The notes below the pieces were generated by a model that did not search any database, was not told where the DNA came from, and saw nothing but the letters and a program-made list of their open reading frames with translations. The position numbers were made by a program, and so were the translations under genes. 64,000 nt of DNA from Paraglaciecola chathamensis S18K6 (GTDB lineage Bacteria > Pseudomonadota > Gammaproteobacteria > Enterobacterales > Alteromonadaceae), in assembly GCA_000314955.1 (NCBI GenBank), contig BAEM01000008.1:44687-108686 (forward strand). The letters run 5' to 3'. Positions 16,161 to 27,900 of the stretch are shown piece after piece (the stretch's first letter is position 1; each line of letters begins with the position of its first letter).

Positions 16161-17285
16161 TTAGTTGTTGTAGATACTTATCTTGATAAGCAGTTCTGCT
16201 TGTGAGTTCACTTCAAGCTTTCTGAAAATAGACTGAAGGTGGTTTTTCAAAGTGTTGTAACTAACATTCAGTTCACATGTAAGTGCGACTAATTTCTTTT
16301 TAGAATATAAGGCCTGCAAAAGCTCTAATTCTTTCGGGGTTAAATTATATGACTCACAAATATTTTTCCAATTGAGCAGTTTTTGAAAGGTAATTGTTAT
16401 TAGGCAGCAGGGTAAGCTAATATCAACGAAATCATTATTTCTAACAATAGGCGATATGACTATTAATATATTTGGACCGATTCCAAGTTTGTCTTCAATA
16501 ATAATTGATTCTTGCATGCTGATATTGTTATAGGATAAATTTGCGCATTCATTAATATAATAATTTAGCTGTAACTGGAGAATCTCTTCCTTAAGAATTA
16601 ACTTTTTATTGGTTAACTTCAATGAGTGTGTTGTAGTAAGCTGATCATCTGCAGTTTTATTTTTTAGGAGGATATTACCATTGCTATCACATACTAGAAT
16701 TGCTTTGCTATCCTGATCCATAATGCTTTTAGTCAACTTTCCATAATTTCGATGTATGCTAAGTTCTTTTTGTATATGGATGGCTTTACTTAAATGGGGG
16801 ACCAGTAAGCCGAAAAAATTACAATCCTCTTTGTTGTAAGCTAACTGTTCTGACCCGCGTGTAATGGCTAACGCTGATTCATATTTACTATCTCTGCACA
16901 TTACTCCTGCGAGCGCAAAATGAGATTTTAAAGGTACAAATATATTTTTGTAATATTCAGTATTAGAAATTTCATTTATATCAATATGTTCATTACAGTA
17001 CACAAACCCCCCTTCGGGGACTATTTTAGTTACTTGATAAAATGGGTCCTCGAGAGTTCTGCTCTTATAGTCCAACAGCACCTGTGAGGAATAATCAAAA
17101 GTGGTGTAAAACTCCATAAAAACGAGTTCATTATCAGTGACATTTTCTAGAAAGAAAAATGCCTTATTGGAATGTGTAACCTCCATAATTCTGTTGAGCG
17201 CTGAAGACCAGTCAGTCGTGAGAGCGGCGCTATATATATCCTCGACTAATTCTGAAAACTCTATCGTTGAAATATTAATAGTCAT
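16161..17285 (-). CDS. LuxR-type HTH transcriptional regulator
   Basis: This is a 374-aa regulator. The C-terminal ~60 residues are a LuxR/FixJ HTH (LTPKELELLQALYSKKKLV ... LKNHLQSIFRKLEV). The first ~170 residues form an alpha/beta sensor-like region starting FSELVEDIYSAALTTDW, seen in other orphan LuxR proteins; no receiver domain or classical acyl-homoserine-lactone domain is recognisable. I chose ATG 17285 because AGGGAGGAG precedes it at the right distance; an upstream in-frame ATG at 17324 lacks this. It is transcribed divergently from the PEP-CTERM gene at 17808, so local control of that gene is plausible. It is AT-rich relative to its neighbours. Confidence 0.8.
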   Translation of the reverse strand: MTINISTIEFSELVEDIYSAALTTDWSSALNRIMEVTHSNKAFFFLENVTDNELVFMEFYTTFDYSSQVLLDYKSRTLEDPFYQVTKIVPEGGFVYCNEHIDINEISNTEYYKNIFVPLKSHFALAGVMCRDSKYESALAITRGSEQLAYNKEDCNFFGLLVPHLSKAIHIQKELSIHRNYGKLTKSIMDQDSKAILVCDSNGNILLKNKTADDQLTTTHSLKLTNKKLILKEEILQLQLNYYINECANLSYNNISMQESIIIEDKLGIGPNILIVISPIVRNNDFVDISLPCCLITITFQKLLNWKNICESYNLTPKELELLQALYSKKKLVALTCELNVSYNTLKNHLQSIFRKLEVNSQAELLIKISIYNN

Positions 17286-17487
17286 AAGGGGTTGCTCCTC
17301 CCTGCATAAGACGTTTGATTTCATAAAATGCGTCTAGTTCTCAAGGTAATATAGCCTCTCAGCTTTCTTTAAGCCTAATTTTTCATCTCAGTTAGTACAA
17401 ATGTATCAGACGAGATTTTTTGCAATTATAAATGCCGAATTTCACCATGCGAACATAAGTTATTGAAACTAATTATTTTGTTTTTAC

Positions 17488-17503
17488 TGGCATGCAATTA
17501 GCA
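17488..17503 (+). promoter_or_regulatory. Candidate sigma-54 (-24/-12) promoter of the PEP-CTERM gene
   Basis: TGGCATGCAATTAGCA fits the GG-N10-GC spacing of sigma-54 promoters, close to TGGCAC-N5-TTGCA but with two mismatches. PEP-CTERM genes are known to be RpoN-dependent in several genomes (PrsK/PrsR systems). The leader to the gene would be about 290 nt. Confidence 0.45.
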
Positions 17504-17558
17504 TTGTTTTTTACGAAATTTAAATACCAATAACCAGTATGTTAAAGAGGTACGTAAT

Positions 17559-17663
17559 ATGGGAATTATAAAGTTATGTCGAGCCAATTCTTTATTTTTA
17601 TACTCTCTTCATGTATTTAGTTGGTTTGCTTTAATTTCGGTTTATAGGTATGGAAAAATATAG
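17559..17663 (+). CDS. Possible small hydrophobic ORF (34 aa) in the leader
   Basis: ATG at 17559 is preceded by AAGAGGT at 9 nt spacing and opens 34 codons (MGIIKLCRANSL ... VYRYGKI) with one hydrophobic segment. It lies between the candidate sigma-54 promoter and the PEP-CTERM gene. I do not recognise it and it may be chance. Confidence 0.25.
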   Translation: MGIIKLCRANSLFLYSLHVFSWFALISVYRYGKI

Positions 17664-17807
17664 CGTGTTTACTTGGTAAATCTATCTTTCTGTTTATAGG
17701 TAAAAATTGTAAGTTGCCATAAATTAGCCTGTTTAAGTGATCCGTTAACATTTAATTTATTGATTGCATACGTAATATTATGGCAAGTAACTAATAAGGG
17801 AATTGGA

Positions 17808-18722
17808 ATGAAAATTAAAAATATACTCTTCGTAATAATGAGTTTTCAGTATTGTAACTTGAATTATGTCTCTGCAGCAATTATCAGTGCTTCTGATGGT
17901 GTAAACTCAACTTATTGCAATGGATTTACCTCTAAAACTCAAATATATCATGACACAAATACAGCTACTGGCGTAATAAAAAGTGAATATCTTTACAATG
18001 CGTCAGAACAAGTTATTGAAACACCAACCTTTGACGGAAGTTGGGTTGCCAAATCTAGAGGAACTAATTGCATAGTCGATAGTAACAACTTTAATGGAAG
18101 TTCTTATGCTGATACTTCGTTTAACGCATATACAGGAGAGTCAAAGTTATTTGCCACTGCAGAATTTAATGATTTAGTTAACGTGAGTACCGGTATAGAT
18201 TCATATAGTGAAACGTATATGAGTGTAAGCTTGGTATTAAATAATTTAACAGAAGACACTCAGTTTTTTTTAGATCTTAATGTCGAAGGTGACTTTAATT
18301 ACTCAGGCTTGGGCAGCTCTTCATACCATAAACAAGCCGATATTATATCTGATGGTAATTTTACTAGATACGCGGAGAGCTGGTATAGCACTGAAGGTGA
18401 ACATGTAAATTACTATGAACGTCTTTTTGTAGATATCAAGGCTGGAGTGACTAATTTAACCTTTATTTTAAGAGATTATTTATCCGCGAGTGCAGTTGGT
18501 GGAAATGGTGCAGGAAAGTCATCATCAGCGACGGCTAACTTTACAAATACGAGCTGGTTTAATTTTGGTTTCACGTCTGAAGTCGAGTACACATTAGACT
18601 TGCCTGAGCTTCTGACTACGCCTAGGCCTAATATAAACATGAATGAGGTCCCTGAACCTTCAACACTAATTCTTCTTGCTTTAGGAATTATTGGAGCTTC
18701 ATACAGGAAATTCAAGGAATAA
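17808..18722 (+). CDS. PEP-CTERM sorting domain protein
   Basis: This is a 304-aa exported protein with a signal peptide (MKIKNILFVIMSF ... VSAA), a Ser/Thr/Asn-rich mature region with many short beta-strand-like segments, and the C-terminal signal EVPEPSTLILLALGIIGAS followed by YRKFKE. The start at ATG 17808 has AAGGGA upstream and gives a proper signal peptide; the frame is open upstream to 17760. The mature part has two cysteines (YC, NC) that may form a disulfide. It is probably an exosortase-processed surface or matrix protein. A LuxR regulator is divergent, and a terminator follows. Confidence 0.82.
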   Translation: MKIKNILFVIMSFQYCNLNYVSAAIISASDGVNSTYCNGFTSKTQIYHDTNTATGVIKSEYLYNASEQVIETPTFDGSWVAKSRGTNCIVDSNNFNGSSYADTSFNAYTGESKLFATAEFNDLVNVSTGIDSYSETYMSVSLVLNNLTEDTQFFLDLNVEGDFNYSGLGSSSYHKQADIISDGNFTRYAESWYSTEGEHVNYYERLFVDIKAGVTNLTFILRDYLSASAVGGNGAGKSSSATANFTNTSWFNFGFTSEVEYTLDLPELLTTPRPNINMNEVPEPSTLILLALGIIGASYRKFKE

Positions 18723-18753
18723 TCTCTGACGCTGAATCATTTATTTTATTAGA

Positions 18754-18776
18754 GAAGCGAGCAGCTCTCGCTTTTC
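18754..18776 (+). terminator. Terminator after the PEP-CTERM gene
   Basis: The stem AGCGAG/CTCGCT (18756-18761 with 18767-18772) is followed by TTTTC. Confidence 0.65.
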
Positions 18777-18924
18777 TTGCGGCTTTTGGTAAAAGTCAGT
18801 CATGCCTCATGGATGAGGTATGAAAATAGGCATGGATGCCATAAGCGAAGCGCATAAAGTTCGCGAAGCGAATGCCCCGCACGCGCAGCGTGTAAAGGTG
18901 GCCGCAGGCCATAAAAAACAAACA

Positions 18925-18952
18925 ATAAAAAACCCGCACGAAGCGGGTTTTT
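18925..18952 (-). terminator. groEL terminator
   Basis: AACCCGC-ACGA-(A)GCGGGTT is flanked by A-runs on the left (T-run on the minus strand) and five T on the right. It lies 34 bp after the groEL stop and could act in both directions. Confidence 0.85.
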
Positions 18953-18985
18953 CAAGATATCAAAGCGGAGCTTTGAGAAGCATGA

Positions 18986-20662
<1,677 letters not shown>

Positions 20663-20666
20663 TTAA

Positions 20667-20957
20667 TTATTCGACTACTGCTAGGATATCGTTTTCGCTA
20701 AGAATCAATACTTCTTCGCCGTCTAGCTTCTCTGTTTTTACGCCGTAACCGTCGTTAAAAATAACGATATCGCCGATTTTAACGTCTACAGCTTTCACTT
20801 CGCCGTTATCAAGTGTGCGGCCATTGCCGACAGCGATAACTTCACCGCGAGTTGATTTTTCTGCTGCTGAGCCCGTTAATACGATGCCGCCTGCAGATTT
20901 GCTTTCTTGTTCGTGACGCTTAACGATCACACGATCGTTTAAAGGACGAATTGCCAT
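20667..20957 (-). CDS. groES: Co-chaperonin GroES
   Basis: This is a 96-aa co-chaperonin lid. I set the start at ATG 20957 ([14 protein letters not shown]), the universal GroES N-terminus, with AGGAG seven bases upstream; an in-frame ATG eight codons earlier overlaps the ribosome-binding site and is not credible. The mobile loop (residues ~17-33, [12 protein letters not shown]) contacts GroEL. It is the first gene of groES-groEL. Confidence 0.98.
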
Positions 20958-21068
20958 TTTCAAATCTCCTGAAAATTCCAATGTTAATAAAGGTTTAAGT
21001 TGCCGATTACTCGGACGTTTAAATTGAGCAAGGTTTTTGCCTTCGCTCAGAAATTTGTTCTGCGGTCA

Positions 21069-21097
21069 TAAATGGGGTTAGGGGAGATTATCTCAAG
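21069..21097 (-). promoter_or_regulatory. Sigma-32 heat-shock promoter of groESL
   Basis: On the minus strand CTTGAG (plus 21092-21097) is followed after 14 nt by CCCCATTTA (plus 21069-21077), close to the RpoH consensus CTTGAAA-N11-15-CCCCATnTA. It lies about 110 bp upstream of the groES start. Confidence 0.8.
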
Positions 21098-21341
21098 TAA
21101 TTTTGTAAAAAATTTCGTATTTTTTTACTAAAAGTGCATTTAATTTTCATTCAGTGCCGTCTTTGTGCCCAAGCAAGGTTTATTTAGGGGGATTTTTCAA
21201 AGCGATAGCGCTTTGTGTTGGCTAAAGCAAAGTGTGTGTTTTTGTGTCTCACGCTTGAATATTGGCACGGTTAGGCCAATGTATAACGTATCAATCGGCA
21301 TCACGCTACTGTGACTTGCCTGAGCAATTAGGAGTTAAATT

Positions 21342-22025
21342 ATGGCGACCCCACTTAAAATCGATATCGTTTCTGACGTGTCATGCCCTTGGTGCATTAT
21401 CGGTTATAAAGCATTAGATGAAGCCTTGGGTAAACTTGAGGGTAAAGTTACAGCCGATATCAGTTGGCAGCCTTTCGAGCTAAACCCAAATATGCCACCA
21501 GAGGGCCAAGAAATCGTTGAGCATATTACTGAAAAGTACGGTATCAGCGTTGAACAAAGTGAGCAAAATCGTGAGATGATTAAGCAGCGTGGGTTAGACG
21601 TGGGTTATGAATTTGGCAACCGTGGCGGTGGCCGTATTTATAATACATTCGACGCACACAGGTTATTGCACTGGGCTGAAGAGGCGGGCAAACAAACTGA
21701 GCTTAAGCTGGCATTTTTTGATTTGTACTTTAAAGAAAGCGGCGACCCAAGTAACCATGAACAACTGCTTGCTGTGGTTGAGCAAGTCGGGCTAGATAAA
21801 GCCGCTGCACAAGAGATATTAACCACCGGTAAGTATACTCAAGAGGTACGCGAGGCCCAGCACTTGTACCAATCAAACGGTATTAGCTCTGTGCCAGCGG
21901 TGATAGTAAACAACAAGCATTTAATCAGTGGTGGGCAGCCTGCATCCGTATTCGAACAAGCCTTGAGCCAAATAGCCCAAGAAGTAGAAGCGCAGAAGGT
22001 TGAAGGTGAAAGCGCTGAAGCATAA
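21342..22025 (+). CDS. DsbA-family (FrnE-like) thioredoxin-fold oxidoreductase
   Basis: This 227-aa protein has a thioredoxin fold with helical insertion, active-site C15-P-W-C18 and no signal peptide, so it works in the cytoplasm; this is the FrnE/2-hydroxychromene-isomerase-like branch of the DsbA family. The cis-Pro region SSVPAVIVNN and the closing helix FEQALSQIA are present. Such proteins act as thiol-disulfide oxidoreductases or isomerases and have been linked to oxidative stress tolerance. TAGGAG precedes the ATG. Monocistronic; a terminator lies 25 bp after the stop. Confidence 0.85.
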   Translation: MATPLKIDIVSDVSCPWCIIGYKALDEALGKLEGKVTADISWQPFELNPNMPPEGQEIVEHITEKYGISVEQSEQNREMIKQRGLDVGYEFGNRGGGRIYNTFDAHRLLHWAEEAGKQTELKLAFFDLYFKESGDPSNHEQLLAVVEQVGLDKAAAQEILTTGKYTQEVREAQHLYQSNGISSVPAVIVNNKHLISGGQPASVFEQALSQIAQEVEAQKVEGESAEA

Positions 22026-22050
22026 ACCTTGTGGCCAGCGATAATTAACG

Positions 22051-22073
22051 AAAGGAGCTTTGGCTCCTTTTTT
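22051..22073 (+). terminator. Terminator after the FrnE-like gene
   Basis: AAAGGAGC-TTTG-GCTCCTTT stem followed by a T-run. Confidence 0.85.
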
Positions 22074-22128
22074 ATTGCTGGGGTTGTGACATCGTATTGC
22101 ATGCCGTCACAGGTTAACGATTTGCCTG

Positions 22129-23292
22129 TTAACTTTCCCAGGCAATTTCATAGAGTTTCACTATTTCGTGTTTGTCGACCTGACGCGGGTTATTGTTGGG
22201 GGAGCCTGAGGCCAGCGCTTGTTCTGCCATTAAGGGCAAGGTGCTAAAGAATGCATCTTTATCCACTCCAAACTCGGCTAACGACGGTACTGAGAGCGTT
22301 TGATTGATTCGCTTTAATTGGTTCAGCAGCGCTTGGTGTGCCTGATCTTCATCCTCTATATTATCGATTAGTCCCATATACATGGCGCATTGTGCATAAC
22401 GTGTGGGGGCACTGCTAATCGAATATTCAGTGACAGTAGGCAATAACATGGCGTTACTTAATCCATGTGGAACATGAAAATGCACGCCTAACGGGCGGCT
22501 CATACCATGCACTAGGGCAACAGAGGCGTTTGAAAAGGCAATACCTGCCAATGTTGCCCCAAGCATTACCGCTTCTCGGGCCGCGAGATCTTTAGCATCT
22601 TGACAGGTTTTTAATAAGTTTTGCCCGATTAGCTTCATTGCGGCAATCGCTTGCTGGTCACTAAAAAGATTAGCCTTGCGACTGACATAGGCTTCTATTG
22701 CGTGAGTGAGGGCATCGATACCGGTATCAGCGGCAATACGCGATGGCAAGCTTAAGGTTAACTCGTAATCAACTATTGCAGCCATTGGCATCAACCCAGG
22801 GCCCATGCATAACATTTTTTCATCGGTTGAGGCATCGGTAATAATCGTCGCTTGGGTTGCTTCTGAACCTGTACCTGCTGTGGTGGGTATGGCAATCACC
22901 GGCATGCTGCTTAAGTTAACGGGGCGCGGCATTTTGTAATCTCTCATGCTTCCGCCATGGGTGGCTAATAAAGCTATTGCTTTGGCGGTGTCGATGGCAC
23001 TACCACCACCTAATGCCAGTAAGCAATCGTATTTTTCCCGTTGCACCAATGCCACTGCTGGTAAAATTGAGTCTTCACTTGGCTCAGCCATCGTTTCGCT
23101 AAAGAGGCCATAGCCCAGACCGTGCGCATTGAGTAAATCAGTTATGGACTCTGTGTAGCCAAGCCTGACCATAGTGCTGTCGGTAATGATACAAGGATAA
23201 TGGCAGCCGAGCTGCTCAAGAGTGGCGGGGAGTGCGTTGATGGCACCGGCGCCAATTTGCATTATTTTAGGTAGATTAATCGTGGTAGTCAT
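22129..23292 (-). CDS. Iron-containing alcohol dehydrogenase
   Basis: This is a 387-aa group III (iron-dependent) alcohol dehydrogenase. The NAD-binding N-terminal domain carries GGGSAIDTAKAIAL and the metal-binding C-terminal domain carries DTGIDALTHAIEA (Asp and His ligands) and HGMSRPLG..HVPHG (two further His). It is related to YiaY/FucO/EutG; the exact alcohol or aldehyde cannot be read from sequence. I placed the start at ATG 23292, with TTGAGGT nine bases upstream; extension to a TTG five codons earlier would run into the ribosome-binding site. It is transcribed alone. Confidence 0.88.
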   Translation of the reverse strand: MTTTINLPKIMQIGAGAINALPATLEQLGCHYPCIITDSTMVRLGYTESITDLLNAHGLGYGLFSETMAEPSEDSILPAVALVQREKYDCLLALGGGSAIDTAKAIALLATHGGSMRDYKMPRPVNLSSMPVIAIPTTAGTGSEATQATIITDASTDEKMLCMGPGLMPMAAIVDYELTLSLPSRIAADTGIDALTHAIEAYVSRKANLFSDQQAIAAMKLIGQNLLKTCQDAKDLAAREAVMLGATLAGIAFSNASVALVHGMSRPLGVHFHVPHGLSNAMLLPTVTEYSISSAPTRYAQCAMYMGLIDNIEDEDQAHQALLNQLKRINQTLSVPSLAEFGVDKDAFFSTLPLMAEQALASGSPNNNPRQVDKHEIVKLYEIAWES

Positions 23293-23376
23293 AGGGTAAT
23301 ACCTCAATAAGTCATGTGTTTACGCTAACTCATCATTAAGCGTAACGCTAGAAGCAAACCACAACCTGAGTATTTT

Positions 23377-23437
23377 TATAATACCTATCCGCATTAATAA
23401 TTGCCCCCTCAGAACGCGTTCGGTGATTTTTTACTGA
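23377..23437 (+). repeat. Diverged end copy of the 33.8-kb palindromic repeat
   Basis: TACCTATCCGCATTAATAA, TTGCCCCCTCAGAACGCGTT and the following GGTGATTTTTT match the reverse complement of the right end of the 33817-34104 element over about 55 nt with scattered differences. Only one end is recognisable here. Confidence 0.7.
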
Positions 23438-23456
23438 AGCACTGGATTACAGGCAC

Positions 23457-23483
23457 AAAAAAAGGAGCCTAAGCTCCTTTTTT
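23457..23483 (-). terminator. gltBD operon terminator
   Basis: AAAGGAGC-CTAA-GCTCCTTT with A-run on the left (T-run on the minus strand) and T on the right lies 35 bp after the gltD stop. Confidence 0.85.
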
Positions 23484-23517
23484 ATGCAGTTTGATAAGTC
23501 AGTAGACTTGGGGCCGC

Positions 23518-24948
<1,431 letters not shown>

Positions 24949-24952
24949 CTAC

Positions 24953-27900
24953 TTATTGGGCCTGAATGCTAAGTTCTGATGATGAGCGACTGATGTGCCC
25001 CAACAGATTCTTGACATTACTGGTCTTAGGCTTAATTAAGCGGAATTTAGGCAATACTTCATTGAAGTTGTTGAGTAAGCCCATAGCGTACTCGCTGCCT
25101 GTTTCTTCGTAGTGTTGATTGATAAGGCCACGTAAGTGTTCAGACAAAATGACTTTGTCTTCAATGCCCATAATCTCTACTAGTTCAGGGTTAATGCGAT
25201 GTTCAATATCGTCTAATTCGTCAAGGATGTAAGCAAAGCCACCGGTCATACCGGCACCAAAGTTAACGCCGACTGCGCCAAGCACAGCAACAATACCACC
25301 TGTCATGTACTCACAGCCGTTGTCACCTGTACCTTCAACAACTGCAACAGCACCTGAGTTACGCACACCAAAACGCTCACCTGCACGACCGGCTGCGAAC
25401 AATTTACCGCCCGTTGCACCGTATAAACAGGTGTTACCCATGATGGCACTTGCGTGTGGGTCAAAGCTGATGTTGGTCGGGTTGCTAATCACTAGCTTAC
25501 CGCCGGTCATGCCTTTACCAACGTAATCGTTAGCATCTCCAATAAGGTGCATTTCAAGGCCGCCTGCGTTCCATACACCAAAGCTTTGGCCGACTGTGCC
25601 GGTAAGCTGTAATTGGATAGGCGCGTCTTGCATACCTTGGTTACCATGCACTTTAGCAATCGCACCTGACACCATGGCGCCCACCGAACGGTCAGTGTTG
25701 CGCACATTGTATTTCAGCGATATGCCGGTTAAGGAGCTGATTGCCTCTTTAGCATCATTCAAAATTTGTACGTTCAAATCGCCTTTATCTAATGGCGTAT
25801 TGGCAATTTCAGAACAGAACAACTTAGTATGATCACCTGCTTTAGGCTTGGCCAAAATGGGGCTTAAATCTAGTCGACTCTGCTTGGCGGTGATACCAGG
25901 TAACACTTCCAGCAGTTCAGTACGACCGATTAAGTCATCAAGCTTGGTCACACCAATGGATGCCATGATTTCGCGCACTTCTTCAGCGATAAACTTAAAG
26001 TAGTTCATCACCATTTCGGGTAAACCAATGAAGTAGTTTTCCCGTAGTTTTTCGTCTTGGGTTGCTACACCTGTTGCACAGTTGTTCAGGTGACAAATAC
26101 GTAGGTACTTACACCCTAATGCAACCATAGGCCCGGTACCAAAACCAAAGCTTTCAGCGCCTAATATTGCGCCTTTGACCACATCAAGGCCGGTTTTTAG
26201 ACCGCCATCAGTTTGTACTCGCACTTTGTGGCGCAAACCATTTTCAACTAGCGCTTGCTGGGTTTCAGCAAGACCAAGTTCGAACGGGCTACCAGCGTAT
26301 TTGACCGAGGTTAGCGGGCTTGCACCGGTGCCACCGTCATAACCAGAGATGGTGATCAAATCTGCATAAGCTTTCGCTACACCTGTGGCAATGGTGCCCA
26401 CGCCTGGTTCTGATACTAACTTCACCGAAATTTGCGCAGTAGGGTTAACTTGTTTCAAGTCAAAAATTAACTGGGCCAAATCTTCAATCGAATAGATATC
26501 GTGATGAGGCGGCGGTGAAATTAGCGTTACACCTGGCACCGCAAAGCGAAGTTCAGCAATGTAACTGTTTACCTTGTCACCAGGTAACTGGCCACCTTCG
26601 CCTGGCTTGGCGCCTTGGGCTACTTTAATTTGAATCACTTCTGCATTAACAAGGTAATGGGGTGTCACACCAAAACGGCCCGACGCGACTTGCTTTATCT
26701 TTGAGTTCTTCTCAGTATCGAAACGCGCTGGATCTTCACCACCTTCACCTGAGTTCGACTTACCACCTAAGCGGTTCATGGCGATAGCAAGTGCTTCGTG
26801 AGCCTCTGGGCTAAGTGCACCAATTGACATTGCAGCGGTATCAAAACGTTTGAATAAATTTTCAGCGGGTTCAACTTCACTGATATCAATCGCTGGGCTT
26901 TCTGCTTTTAGTGCCAATAAATCACGGAAATGACTCGGTGAACGTTCATTTACTAAGGTGCTGAACACGCGATAATCGTCGTACTTTCCGCTAACAACGG
27001 CTTTTTGCAAGCTGGTGACAACGTCCGGGTTATAAGCATGATACTCGCCCCCGTGTACGTACTTTAATAAACCGCCATGATTAATCGGTTTGCGTTTTAA
27101 CCAAGCGACGCGGCTTAAATTAATTTGGTCTTGTTCAAAATCTTCAAAACCAGCACCTTGTATACGACTTGGCACGCCTTGGAAGCACAATTTGGTGACA
27201 TCGGCGTTAATACCAATGGCTTCAAAAAGCTTCGAACTACGGTAGCTAGCAATGGTGCTGATACCCATTTTCGACATGATCTTGTACAGACCTTTGTTGA
27301 TGCCTTTGCGGTAGTTCAGTACACCTTGCATCGCGCTCACGCCTAGTTCGCCTTTATCGGCCATTTGCTCGATAGACTCATAAGCTAAGAACGGATAAAC
27401 AGCCGTCGCACCAAGACCGAGTAACACAGCAAAATGGTGTGGGTCACGGGCTGAAGCGGTTTCAACGACAATATTGGCATCACAACGAAGTGATTTGTCT
27501 ATCAAGCGACGTTGTACTGCGCCAACTGCCATAGCAGCCGGAATAGTCAGGCGGTTTGATTTCACGTTGCGGTCAGACAAAATAACAAAGGCGGCACGTT
27601 TGGTTTTCACCAAGTATTCCACTTCGTTACAAATGCGCGAGATGGCTTTTTTCAGGCCTTCTTCTGGCTTGTAATTTAAGTCGACCACTTCTGAATAATA
27701 ATGCTCTGCGTCATATTCACGTAATTGTTTCAAATCGGTGTAAATTAATACCGGAGATTCAAACAATACGCGATGAGCATAACCAGAGGTTTCGCTAAAT
27801 ACGTTTTGCTCACGGCCAATACAGGTTGCCAACGACATAACGTGATTTTCACGTAATGGATCGATAGGTGGGTTGGTTACCTGAGCAAATTGCTGACGGA

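Noticed and set aside
21198..21215. CAAAGCGATAGCGCTTTG hairpin before the FrnE-like gene
   Set aside because: A short isolated palindrome 127 bp from the start, unlike the LacI operator at two or more positions and with no second copy.
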